A DNA stretch of 64,000 nt from Bog-473 sp036268485. GTDB taxonomy: Bacteria > Actinomycetota > Acidimicrobiia > Acidimicrobiales > RAAP-2. The notes beneath the pieces are model-generated. The model saw only the letters and a program-made list of their open reading frames with translations. It was not told the DNA's origin and made no database searches. Shown one piece after another: positions 17,755 to 25,693 of this stretch. Position 1 is the stretch's first letter. Every line of letters starts with the position of its first letter. Location: assembly GCA_036268485.1 (NCBI GenBank), contig DATAUC010000109.1, positions 186,001 to 250,000 of the forward strand. The letters are read 5' to 3'. A program made the position numbers and the translations under genes.

Positions 17755-18804
17755 TCATTTATAGGCGATGGCTGCACTGGCCGGACCCGCCAGCGGCAGC
17801 ACCTCAACCGACTTGAAGCCGATCTCTTCGCACCAGCCCCTGAAGTCGGCACCAGTGAAGTCAAAGGCGTCACCGAACTCAATGAGCATGTTGAGACTCA
17901 TCATCAATCCGAAGACGTTCTCTCGACGGTCGTCGTCAATGAGGTTCTCGACTGCGATGAACGCGCCACCGGGTGGCAGAGCATCGAAGGCGGCCCGGAT
18001 GAGCTGGAGCTTCCGGTCGAGATTCCAGTCATGCAGGATCATCCCCATCGTGATCACATCAGCACTTGGGAGGGCGTCGGCGAAAAAGTCACCCGACCCG
18101 GCCGTTACCCGATCAGCCATGCCGGCATCTTGAATAGTCCGAGTGGCAATGGGCTCAACCACAGGCAAGTCGAAGCTGGTGCACTTCAGATGTGGGTGGT
18201 GCTGCGCCAGGATGATCGACAACTGACCGGTGGCGCCCCCGACATCGCACACGCTCTCGTAGCGGGAGAAGTCGAACTTCTCGGCCAAGGCATGAAAATT
18301 GCCGGCCGAGATCCCCGACATGGCCCTCATGAACTGCTCGAGCCGGCCAGGGTCCGCATAGAGCTCCTCGAACATCGAGCGCCCAGTGGACTTGACCTCG
18401 TTCTGAGGGTCTCCGGTCTGCAGTGCATCGGTGAGCCCGCCCCAGAAGCCATAGAGACGGGCATTGGCCATTTCGAGCATCCCGCCGATGTAGGCCGGGC
18501 TCGTCTTGTCGAGGAACAAGGCGGTGTCTTTGGTATTGCGATAAACGGCGTCATCCCCATTCCCGTCACGGGCCAGGAGACCCAGGGCGACCAGACCGTC
18601 AAGGAAGTCATAGATGGCCCGGGATCCCAGGCTGTGGTGCTGGGCGATTTCCTGTCCGGTCATCGCACCGGCGCCAAGGGTGGTGAACAGACCGAGCTCC
18701 ACCGCCGAAAGGAGCGTCTTCGAGGGCCAAAAGCCCATCCCGATCTGCATGATCAGAGACGGATCAGGTGAGGAATTCCCTTCGAGATCACGTTCGTCAC
18801 TCAT
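17755..18804 (-). CDS. SAM-dependent O-methyltransferase (plant/carminomycin type, Methyltransf_2)
   Basis: A 349-residue class I methyltransferase. The N-terminal half is a winged-helix dimerisation domain (SAVELGLFTTLGAGAMTGQEIA, given here from residue 33). The SAM site is seen as VCDVGGATGQLSIILAQ, then FDLPVVEP, GDFFADALPSADVITMG and ILHDWNLDRKL, the last holding the usual catalytic-His position of small-molecule O-methyltransferases. The arrangement matches carminomycin 4-O-methyltransferase and hydroxyneurosporene methyltransferase relatives. AAAGGAG precedes ATG 18804. The acceptor is unknown; a hydroxylated product of the neighbouring oxidases is possible (inference). Confidence 0.88.
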   Translation of the reverse strand: MSDERDLEGNSSPDPSLIMQIGMGFWPSKTLLSAVELGLFTTLGAGAMTGQEIAQHHSLGSRAIYDFLDGLVALGLLARDGNGDDAVYRNTKDTALFLDKTSPAYIGGMLEMANARLYGFWGGLTDALQTGDPQNEVKSTGRSMFEELYADPGRLEQFMRAMSGISAGNFHALAEKFDFSRYESVCDVGGATGQLSIILAQHHPHLKCTSFDLPVVEPIATRTIQDAGMADRVTAGSGDFFADALPSADVITMGMILHDWNLDRKLQLIRAAFDALPPGGAFIAVENLIDDDRRENVFGLMMSLNMLIEFGDAFDFTGADFRGWCEEIGFKSVEVLPLAGPASAAIAYK

Positions 18805-18977
18805 ACGTGCACTCCTTTCCTAGGAATTCTGCTTGCTCGAATCACGCCGCAATTTGCATTATCAGTTAAGTGGAACGATGGCACATCCGTGACAGCCGTA
18901 GGAATCGGTCATTTCGAGGCGCACCCAAGCGACAGGTTGGCAAACACGATCCGCCTCGCCGAGTCGACTCATAGTGG

Positions 18978-19937
18978 TCAGCTCCAGAACCCGACCAAGT
19001 GCTCGCCGAGAACTCTCCCTTGATTGTGACCGGCTCGGGCGGCGGGCGGACGCGACGACGGATCCATCATGTTGATGCCAAATGCTTCGCTGGAGTTGCT
19101 GTCCGGGAAGATCGTTTCGACTCTGCTGCCGCCTGCGCGCAGTTCGTCGATTTGCGCTCCAAGATGCATGCCCCAGCCAATCGGATGCCGTGATCGGCCG
19201 CCAAATGGTGAGAGCACAAGCACGCGCCCATACCCGACCGCCAGATCGGCATTTTCGTTGCGTCGGTAACCGCCGTCGATGTATCGGTTGTCGCCGATGC
19301 TGTAGGGAGGGACCCCGAAGCCATTGGCACAACTGGCGGCAACGGCATCCACCAGATCGACTCCGGCATGGCGATCGAACACGACAGGTTCACCGGTTCG
19401 GGCATCGACCGCCACGATGCGTACCGGTCGTGGCGGCCAGTGGTGGCTAGATAGCCGAGCGGCGACGGTGGCACGCCACTCCGAGTGCCCAGAGCCGTCG
19501 GACGCCGCGTCCATTTCCAGCGCCGCCGCACCCATTCTCCGACGCATGTCGGCCGCGTCCACCGCGGAAGCGATGATTTCGCTCGTTATTTCCATGTGGT
19601 TCGCCACCGGTACACTCGAAGCCCGGCCATGGTCGGATCCGATCGGGCCAGACCGCCGCTGGGGCGCGGCGGCAAGAATGTTGGCTAGCAGTTCGGGCGG
19701 TCGGATCTCGCTCGTTATCTGAGCCGCAGCTGTTGCTCCGGCCGAGGTCCCAATGATCAGATCGGCTTCAGTCACATCCAGTCCGGCATTGAAGAGGCCG
19801 GCGATGATGCCGATCTCCCATGCGTTGCCTGCTGATCCACCACCATGGAGGACTAACGCTCGCTCGTTCGCGGGGGGTGCCGTCGAGGTGGAGTACGGAG
19901 CTGAAAAAGGTGTTGTATTCAAGGAGTCGCCTTTCAC
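18978..19937 (-). CDS. patatin-like phospholipase/acyl hydrolase
   Basis: A 319-residue patatin-fold lipid hydrolase. The oxyanion motif is LVLHGGGSAGNAW (residues 28-40), the nucleophile Ser65 is in IIGTSAG, and the catalytic Asp221 is in RYIDGGY, completing the Ser-Asp dyad. No signal peptide is seen, so it is probably cytoplasmic or membrane-associated. The start is uncertain: GTG 19937 lacks a Shine-Dalgarno, while a TTG at 19922 has AAAGG seven bases upstream; an in-frame TAA just upstream of 19937 excludes anything longer. A 17-codon leader-like frame with a strong ribosome site ends 34 bases before it. Confidence 0.87.
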   Translation of the reverse strand: MKGDSLNTTPFSAPYSTSTAPPANERALVLHGGGSAGNAWEIGIIAGLFNAGLDVTEADLIIGTSAGATAAAQITSEIRPPELLANILAAAPQRRSGPIGSDHGRASSVPVANHMEITSEIIASAVDAADMRRRMGAAALEMDAASDGSGHSEWRATVAARLSSHHWPPRPVRIVAVDARTGEPVVFDRHAGVDLVDAVAASCANGFGVPPYSIGDNRYIDGGYRRNENADLAVGYGRVLVLSPFGGRSRHPIGWGMHLGAQIDELRAGGSRVETIFPDSNSSEAFGINMMDPSSRPPAARAGHNQGRVLGEHLVGFWS

Positions 19938-19971
19938 GAATTACGTGTCGAGCGCTCCCGTGGCGACTATC

Positions 19972-20025
19972 TCAGTCGCTCGATCCTGGACTGCACGGGA
20001 GCACCCACTGTCGAACTACGTTCAT
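19972..20025 (-). other. possible leader peptide (17 codons) ahead of the patatin gene
   Basis: An ATG at 20025 preceded by GGAGGTGA at a spacing of 5 bases opens the frame MNVVRQWVLPCSPGSSD and stops at 19972-19974. This ribosome-binding site is much stronger than that of the patatin itself, which starts 34 or 49 bases further on. It could be a leader that couples or attenuates translation. It could also be the true but frameshifted start of the patatin gene. Both are inference. Confidence 0.3.
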
Positions 20026-20095
20026 TGCGCTCACCTCCAGTCGATGGATTGCCGTCGTCGAAACGCTAGCCCGAAAGCGACGTACAGAAGGGAGC

Positions 20096-20542
20096 TCAGT
20101 GCTGCTGGCCGGTGCCAGCCGAAAGCTCCGCGATCTGCGCCCGAGCTGCAGCCACCAGCTCCTCGTTCGTGTTGGCGTGTCCACTGAGGCCCCAGCCGCC
20201 CTCAACCGCCTCCGTCAGCAGGACCCAGGTCCGCTCCGCCAGGGAAGGGTCGCCTGCGGCCGTCGCGACCAGATCGGTGAATTGACTCACCACGGCCAGT
20301 TGCTTGTTCCGGTCGAGGGCTCCAGCGTTGGTCAACACCTGGACCCGTACGTAGCGACCGTCGCCGTCCACGTTGGAAAGAGCCGGACCGTTCATCTCGT
20401 GGACAAATCCGGCGGTGTTTTGGCGGAACATCGGGATGTCGGGGACACCTTCAATGGTCATCAGCGTCCGCGCCAGATCAGCTGCGAGTTGGTGGGGATT
20501 CTGAAATGTGCCAGTTGCGGCATAGACATCAATCATCGGCAT
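20096..20542 (-). CDS. tautomerase-superfamily protein
   Basis: A 148-residue protein whose mature N-terminus would be Pro (MPMIDVYAATGTF), the catalytic base of 4-oxalocrotonate tautomerase/MIF-type enzymes. The length fits a chain of two fused beta-alpha-beta units. I chose ATG 20542 because AAGGAG lies six bases upstream; the longer frame to 20605 would cover the operator and destroy the Pro-1 terminus. Such enzymes ketonise enols or dehalogenate/hydrate small acids; the substrate is unknown. It is divergent from a TetR gene across a palindrome. Confidence 0.7.
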   Translation of the reverse strand: MPMIDVYAATGTFQNPHQLAADLARTLMTIEGVPDIPMFRQNTAGFVHEMNGPALSNVDGDGRYVRVQVLTNAGALDRNKQLAVVSQFTDLVATAAGDPSLAERTWVLLTEAVEGGWGLSGHANTNEELVAAARAQIAELSAGTGQQH

Positions 20543-20559
20543 CTTGGGCTCCTTATATG

Positions 20560-20575
20560 TATGTAGACCTACATA
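20560..20575. promoter_or_regulatory. palindromic operator between tautomerase and TetR genes
   Basis: The arms TATGTAG and CTACATA flank a 2-base centre (AC), a perfect 7+2+7 inverted repeat. It is surrounded by further AT alternation and lies 5 bases upstream of the tautomerase Shine-Dalgarno and 45 bases before the TetR start. Its size and place between a TetR gene and its divergent neighbour are those of an autoregulatory TetR operator. Confidence 0.6.
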
Positions 20576-20620
20576 TATGTTTACCATGGGTATGATGGTT
20601 TGCATAGATGGCGAGCGAGG

Positions 20621-21232
20621 ATGTCTGAAATGGACGAAGCCACAGACGGGTCAGGCGGCAGCAAGGCACCACGGGGTGCCGTCCGAGCCCGGATGGTCGA
20701 AGGTGCAGTGCGCCTGCTCGCCACCAAAGGGATGGAAGGCACCTCGTTCGCCGAGGTCCTGGAGGCCACCGGTTCACCGCGAGGATCCGTCTACCACCAT
20801 TTCCCCGACGGTAAGCCCGAATTAATTCATGCGGCCCTGGATCTGGCCAGCGAGCGAGGGCTGGCCGCGATGGAGGCCACCCGCGGACAACCAGCCGCTG
20901 CGGTCATTGGGCGATTTCTGGCCTTGTGGCGTGCGCTACTGGCCTACTCCCAGCTCACAGCAGGATGCGCGGTTGTCGCAGTGACGGTCGCCGCCGGTGA
21001 CGATGATCTTCTCGGTCACGCCGGCGCCATCTTTCGAACCTGGACCGAGCTGCTGACCGAACTCTGTGTGGTCGGCGGAGTTGATCAGATCTCAGCACGC
21101 CGGTTGGCGATCACCGTCATTTCCGCCACAGAGGGTGTCGTTGCCGTGTGCCGAGCAGAACGCAGCATGGAACCATTCGAGGATGTCGAGGCCGTCCTCC
21201 TCTCCCTCGTCGACGGATCCGGCGCCACTTGA
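20621..21232 (+). CDS. TetR-family regulator (LmrA/YxaF-like)
   Basis: About 203 residues, with the helix-turn-helix MVEGAVRLLATKGMEGTSFA then SPRGSVYHHFPDGKPELI; the SPRGSxYHHFPxGK form is typical of the LmrA/YxaF branch. The C-terminal half has LTAGCAVVAVTVAA, also seen in that branch. Candidate starts are ATG 20621 and ATG 20630, the second with GAGG nine bases upstream; a TTG at 20600 is less likely. It probably represses itself and the divergent tautomerase through the palindrome at 20560-20575. The quinone-oxidoreductase-like gene 65 bases downstream could be a further target. Confidence 0.88.
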   Translation: MSEMDEATDGSGGSKAPRGAVRARMVEGAVRLLATKGMEGTSFAEVLEATGSPRGSVYHHFPDGKPELIHAALDLASERGLAAMEATRGQPAAAVIGRFLALWRALLAYSQLTAGCAVVAVTVAAGDDDLLGHAGAIFRTWTELLTELCVVGGVDQISARRLAITVISATEGVVAVCRAERSMEPFEDVEAVLLSLVDGSGAT

Positions 21233-21297
21233 TCCCGAAGCTTCGTGCGACAACGGATGGCCTTGTGCCACAACCAAACTAAGGAAATGAGGTATCA

Positions 21298-22443
21298 ATG
21301 TTGACCGAACCGCTCCCAATGAGCGCCCTGGAACTTCGCTCTCTGGTGACAGAACAGGGCATGCTTGAGCTCTCGTTGCACGATGTCCCCCTACCCTCCC
21401 CATCCTCGAGCGAGGTAGTGGTACGAGTCGAGGCCGCACCTATCAATCCGTCGGACCTCGGCCTGCTCCTGGCTGGCGCCGATGTGGCCTCGGCTGTGGT
21501 CGCCGGAACCTCCGAACGACCAATCATTACGGCGCCACTGGCCGACGGGGCACTTCGCTCCCTGGCCGCCCGAGTCGGCAAATCACTCACCGTGGGAAAT
21601 GAGGGGGCAGGCACCGTGGTGGCCGCCGGATCCTCGCCAGAGGCACAGTCGCTCATGGGACGAACTGTGGCGGTGGCTGGAGGCTCGATGTATTCGCAGT
21701 TCCGGTCAGTGAACATCGCCTCCTGCCTTGTCTTGCCACCCGGCACACTCGCTCACGAGGGGGCGTCGTCATTTGTTAACCCACTCACCGCACTGGGCAT
21801 GATCGAAACCATGCGACGAGAGGGGCACAAAGGCATCGTGCATACGGCTGGTGCTTCCAATTTGGGCCAGATGCTGGTGAAACTCTGTCTCGAAGAGAAC
21901 GTTCCGCTCGTCGCCATCGTTCGCAAACCCGAGCAGGTCGAATTGCTCCGATCGATTGGCGCACTCCACATCTGTGATTCGAGTTCACCCACCTTTATGC
22001 CAGACCTCATTGCCGCCATTACGGCAACTTCGGCCACCATTGCCTTTGACGCAATCGGGGGCGGCAAGCTGGTCAGCTACATCCTGACCGCGATGGAGGC
22101 TGCCGCTAATGCTTCGGCTGAGGGATATTCGCGATACGGGTCAACCGTGCACAAGCAGGTGTACATCTACGGTGGTCTCGACCCCAGTCCAACGACGCTG
22201 ACGAGAAGCTTCGGTTTTGCATGGGGCCTCGGTGGATGGCTACTCACCCCGTTTCTCGGGACCCTGGACCAGGACACTTTCACCAGGTTGCGCTCACAGG
22301 TGGGCGCGGGGTTGCAGACAACGTTCGCAAGCTCCTACACGGGTCAGGTCTCACTGGCAGGATTGCTTGACCCGCACGTGTTGAGCCGGACCGCAAAACA
22401 GGCAACTGGGGAGAAATACCTCGTCGTGCCAAATCCGACCTGA
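21298..22443 (+). CDS. zinc-independent alcohol dehydrogenase/quinone oxidoreductase family (MDR) protein
   Basis: A 381-residue medium-chain dehydrogenase/reductase. The GroES-like N-terminal half has VRVEAAPINPSDLGLLL (the quinone-oxidoreductase form without the structural zinc cysteines), and the Rossmann half has IVHTAGASNLGQMLVKL and a later FDAIGGGKLV. It lacks the Cys/His zinc ligands, so reduction of quinones or enones with NAD(P)H is likely. GAGG precedes ATG 21298 by 7 bases. A short TGCGCT/AGCGCA hairpin directly follows the stop (22444-22458) but has no T-run. Confidence 0.85.
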   Translation: MLTEPLPMSALELRSLVTEQGMLELSLHDVPLPSPSSSEVVVRVEAAPINPSDLGLLLAGADVASAVVAGTSERPIITAPLADGALRSLAARVGKSLTVGNEGAGTVVAAGSSPEAQSLMGRTVAVAGGSMYSQFRSVNIASCLVLPPGTLAHEGASSFVNPLTALGMIETMRREGHKGIVHTAGASNLGQMLVKLCLEENVPLVAIVRKPEQVELLRSIGALHICDSSSPTFMPDLIAAITATSATIAFDAIGGGKLVSYILTAMEAAANASAEGYSRYGSTVHKQVYIYGGLDPSPTTLTRSFGFAWGLGGWLLTPFLGTLDQDTFTRLRSQVGAGLQTTFASSYTGQVSLAGLLDPHVLSRTAKQATGEKYLVVPNPT

Positions 22444-22574
22444 TGCGCTCACAGCGCACCAATCCCTTTCTCGACGCGGAGTAACTGGACCGGGGTCTAT
22501 TTGATCCCTTGGGCTATCGAGGGCTGCATGGAGTTCCAGGTCCTTTCGGGCCCTGATGGCTTAGGTCTTGAATA

Positions 22575-23189
22575 TCACACGACACCTGCGGCCAGGTTCT
22601 CAAACAATTCAACCAGCTCGTCGATCAACGCCTCAATGCTCAGGGAGAGCTCACCCCGAGCCCAGGCGAGCCCGATCTGTGTCGACGCTCCAACGAAGGC
22701 ATACGCCCTGAGTCGAGTTCGATCGGGATCTTCGACCTGCTGACCCGAGAGTGTGAACCATGCCTCGACAGCGTGGGTAGCAAAGTCATCTCGGTGCCCA
22801 GCCAACGGGCCAGCAGACGTCTCGAATGCGAGAAGCCGAAGGACCCGTAGGTCCTCGGTAACCGCCCGAACATACGCATCGACGGCGGGTCGGATATTGC
22901 CGGGCCCGCCCGCCATGATCGCCGGAGCTACACGAGCAACGAGGTTTGTCCGAATCTCCTCGAACACCGCCTCCGCCAACTCTTCGATCGAGGCAAAGCT
23001 CTCGTAGAAGTATCGCTTGGTCAGAGCGGCCTCGGCACAGATGTCTCCGACGCCAACGGAGGAGATCCCCCTGGTACCGAAGAGTTCCAATCCCGCATCG
23101 AGCAACTGGCGACGGCGAAGGGCGATGCGATCCGACGCGCTAACCCCACGGTAGGGGCGCACAACTGACCCGGTCGTATCGAGTTCCAT
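22575..23189 (-). CDS. TetR-family regulator divergent from the DUF2236-P450 operon
   Basis: About 204 residues, with RRRQLLDAGLELFGTRGISS and VGDICAEAALTKRYFYESF as the helix-turn-helix. The C-terminal domain includes LRLLAFETSAGPLAGHR. I set the start at ATG 23189; GTG 23195 is closer to the strong GGGGAGG and may be the true start. The gene reads away from the fusion operon across about 160 bases that hold repeated elements (23248-23298), so it is the probable repressor of that operon (inference). It is convergent with the MDR gene at 22443. Confidence 0.85.
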   Translation of the reverse strand: MELDTTGSVVRPYRGVSASDRIALRRRQLLDAGLELFGTRGISSVGVGDICAEAALTKRYFYESFASIEELAEAVFEEIRTNLVARVAPAIMAGGPGNIRPAVDAYVRAVTEDLRVLRLLAFETSAGPLAGHRDDFATHAVEAWFTLSGQQVEDPDRTRLRAYAFVGASTQIGLAWARGELSLSIEALIDELVELFENLAAGVV

Positions 23190-23247
23190 CGCCACCAATG
23201 CCTCCCCCTCTTGACCGCTCTGCCCGATCGTATGTTGACACTCAGGC

Positions 23248-23298
23248 GTATCAGATTTACAGTGCTTCAAAGTTGATACTAGCAAGGGTCAGATTTAC
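23248..23298. promoter_or_regulatory. repeat-rich candidate operator of the DUF2236-P450 operon
   Basis: Two exact copies of TCAGATTTAC occur at 23251-23260 and 23289-23298, 38 bases apart. Interleaved is an inverted repeat GTATCA (23248-23253) and TGATAC (23274-23279). The second direct repeat is itself framed by GGGT and ACCC. The cluster lies 50-100 bases upstream of the fusion gene, in the gap shared with the TetR gene, as expected for operator and promoter. The exact binding unit cannot be decided by eye. Confidence 0.4.
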
Positions 23299-23347
23299 CC
23301 GTCGGGCATGATCCCGTGCCCCTGGCCGCAATACAGGAGAGCTCAAG

Positions 23348-25693
23348 ATGACCGCAATCGATGTGAACGGCTTCGACAGCGGCATCCGCGAGGCGGTGCC
23401 CATGCCTCTGGACGACGAAGCTCCGGCCAGGTTGGGACCCGATTCGCTCGTCTGGAAGTACTTCGGCGACATCCGGGTAGCGCTCTTCGGGTTCCAGCGA
23501 CTGGCCGGCACGGAGAACTGCATCGAACAGCTGGCCAAAGGGGTCGAGGACCACTCGCTGTTCTTCACCGACACCATTGGACGCGGCCGACGCACCGGTC
23601 CGCCAATTGCGAAAACGGTCTATTCAGCTGAGCCGCTCTATTGGGGCCGGACAATCCGTGACTTCCACAAGCCCATCAAGGGCACCATCACCAGCGACGG
23701 GTCCCGCTATCACGCGCTGAACCCCGAACTGTTCTACTGGGCCCACGCCACCTTCGTTGACCAGGTCATTTACAACACCGACACCTTCATCAGGCGACTC
23801 TCCTACGAGGAAAAGGTGGAGATCTTCGAGGAGAGCAAGGTTTGGTATCGGCTCTACGCAGTGAGCGAACGCGGCCAGCCCGAGACCTACGACGATTTTG
23901 TGAAGTACTGGGATTCGATGTTGGAACGGTTCGTGCCAACTCCAACCATCATGTACGCCACCGGCTATATCCGAAAAGGTCTCCCCCGCCCCAAAAAGCT
24001 GCACAAGATTCCTTTCCCCGTCTGGAAGGCACTGTCGGCCCCTCTGAACGCGCTGATTCGCACGGTCGTCGTCGGGACCCTGCCACAGCAGATGCGCGAC
24101 GTATGCCAGCTCGATTGGGACCGAAAAAGGGAAAAGCGGTTTCAGCGCTTTGCCGCCACCCTGCGTGCGCTGAACCCGTTAATCAATCGGCTCCCACTAA
24201 AGGCGCGCTATTCCCCATGGGCCGCGGAGGCGTGGCAGCGCGAAGGCGTGGACCCTCGCAAGCTGAACAGCAAAGGGCCTAAACCAGCCCAGATCTCGGT
24301 GACTCAGGCACTGAAGGAGGGCTCGAACCCGCGGAAGAGGACGGTGGCACGTCAGCGCGCCCTGGGGACCCCACCCGAGGGGAGCGGCCTCAAGCCCGTG
24401 TACGGCCCCGCCCTTCCCTCACTGAGGGAGTTGCTGGCCTTCCGCCGTGCCCCCCAGAAGGTATTCACACAACGCCGCACCGCCTTCGGGGACATCAGCT
24501 TTCTCAGCACCCCAAACGGGAAACTGGTCAGCCCACTGAGCCCGACCGCCTGCCAGGCGGTGGCATTGAATCGAGACAAGACCTTCGCCGCCGAGCCAGC
24601 ATGGGGCTTCCTCATCGGCAGATTCTTTCGTCGCGGCCTCCTGCTGATGGACTTCGAGGAACATCGCTCGCATCGGTTAATACTTCAACAGGCCTTCACC
24701 GCTTCACACCTGAAGAGCTACTTGGGACAAATGCAACCATTGATCCAGCGCCGAGTCGCCGAACTCCCCGACGGCAATCGAGTCCGTCTGCTGCACGAGT
24801 TCAAAAAGCTGACCCTGGACGTCGCCCTGGAAGTCTTCTTAGGCCTCGAACTCTCGCCGGCAGAAGCCGCACGGATTAACAAAGCCTTTGTCGACTGTGT
24901 GAGTGCGGGGCTGGCCTTAGTTAGATACGACATCCCAGGAACACGGTGGTCGCATGGTGTGCAGGGACGCAAGGTGCTCGAAAAGTTCATGTACGAGCAT
25001 TTACCCGCCAAACGGGCTCAACAGACACCCGACCTGTTCTCGACGCTATGCCATGTCAGCTCCGACGAGGGACACACCTTCAGCGACGAAGACGTGGTCA
25101 ATCACATGATTTTTCTCTTGATGGCAGCGCATGACACCTCCACCATCACCTTGACCACCATGGCCTATTACCTGGCGCGGCACACCGAGTGGCAGAGCAA
25201 GGCGCGTGCGCAGTCACAGACATTGCCCGCTCAGATTGACTACGACGACCTGTCGCAATTCACGACGCTCGACTCGATCATGAAGGAGTCACTGCGCCTG
25301 AACGCGCCGGTGCCCGGTCTGTCCCGTGAGGCCCTTGTCGATACCGACATTGACGGATACTTTGTCCCGAAGGGCACTCGGATTGCTGTGATGGCCGTGG
25401 CCAACCACTACAACGGCGACCTGTGGACCAGCCCCGACCGATTCGACCCAGAGCGCTTCTCGCCTGCTCGGGCTGAAGATAAGTCTCATCCATTCGCTTG
25501 GATGCCCTTCGGCGGAGGAGCGCACAAATGCATTGGTCTGAATTTCGCCCACATAGAGATCAAACTGATCATGCACAATCTGCTCCTCACGCACGAGTGG
25601 ACTGTGCCACCCGGCTACGCGTGGAAGCTCGATTACACCACGCTGCCGGTGCCCAAGGACGGCCTGCCGGTGCGACTTCGGCCGCTCTCGTGA
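23348..25693 (+). CDS. fusion of DUF2236 (MpaB/Lcp-type oxygenase) and cytochrome P450
   Basis: A 781-residue protein with two oxidative domains in one frame. Residues about 30-270 fit the DUF2236 (oxygenase MpaB/rubber oxygenase Lcp) family, with NPELFYWAHATFVD (W131, H133) and the acidic helix EKVEIFEESKVWYRLY. Known members are heme-dependent and cleave C=C bonds: Lcp cleaves rubber and MpaB cleaves a farnesyl side chain, giving aldehydes. A polar linker (about 275-350) leads to a P450: FEEHRSHRLILQQAF (C helix), LLMAAHDTSTITL (I helix), KESLRLNAP (ExxR) and FGGGAHKCIG with heme Cys728. The P450 is of the CYP51/CYP120-like type by its heme loop. ATG 23348 has GGAG eight bases upstream. The stop overlaps the aldehyde dehydrogenase start. 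Confidence 0.85.
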   Translation: MTAIDVNGFDSGIREAVPMPLDDEAPARLGPDSLVWKYFGDIRVALFGFQRLAGTENCIEQLAKGVEDHSLFFTDTIGRGRRTGPPIAKTVYSAEPLYWGRTIRDFHKPIKGTITSDGSRYHALNPELFYWAHATFVDQVIYNTDTFIRRLSYEEKVEIFEESKVWYRLYAVSERGQPETYDDFVKYWDSMLERFVPTPTIMYATGYIRKGLPRPKKLHKIPFPVWKALSAPLNALIRTVVVGTLPQQMRDVCQLDWDRKREKRFQRFAATLRALNPLINRLPLKARYSPWAAEAWQREGVDPRKLNSKGPKPAQISVTQALKEGSNPRKRTVARQRALGTPPEGSGLKPVYGPALPSLRELLAFRRAPQKVFTQRRTAFGDISFLSTPNGKLVSPLSPTACQAVALNRDKTFAAEPAWGFLIGRFFRRGLLLMDFEEHRSHRLILQQAFTASHLKSYLGQMQPLIQRRVAELPDGNRVRLLHEFKKLTLDVALEVFLGLELSPAEAARINKAFVDCVSAGLALVRYDIPGTRWSHGVQGRKVLEKFMYEHLPAKRAQQTPDLFSTLCHVSSDEGHTFSDEDVVNHMIFLLMAAHDTSTITLTTMAYYLARHTEWQSKARAQSQTLPAQIDYDDLSQFTTLDSIMKESLRLNAPVPGLSREALVDTDIDGYFVPKGTRIAVMAVANHYNGDLWTSPDRFDPERFSPARAEDKSHPFAWMPFGGGAHKCIGLNFAHIEIKLIMHNLLLTHEWTVPPGYAWKLDYTTLPVPKDGLPVRLRPLS

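Noticed and set aside
16454..18771. Long plus-strand frames antisense to the LLM oxidoreductase and the O-methyltransferase
   Set aside because: Both minus-strand genes have diagnostic motifs and ribosome sites; the antisense frames are typical GC-driven shadows.
22444..22458. TGCGCT/AGCGCA hairpin after the MDR gene considered as a terminator
   Set aside because: Stem of six base pairs with no following U-tract; may be chance after the stop codon.
25498..25689. Upstream extension of the aldehyde dehydrogenase frame by 64 codons
   Set aside because: It overlaps the heme-binding end of the P450 in another frame and lacks ALDH-like sequence; GTG 25690 with the GTGA overlap is the better start.
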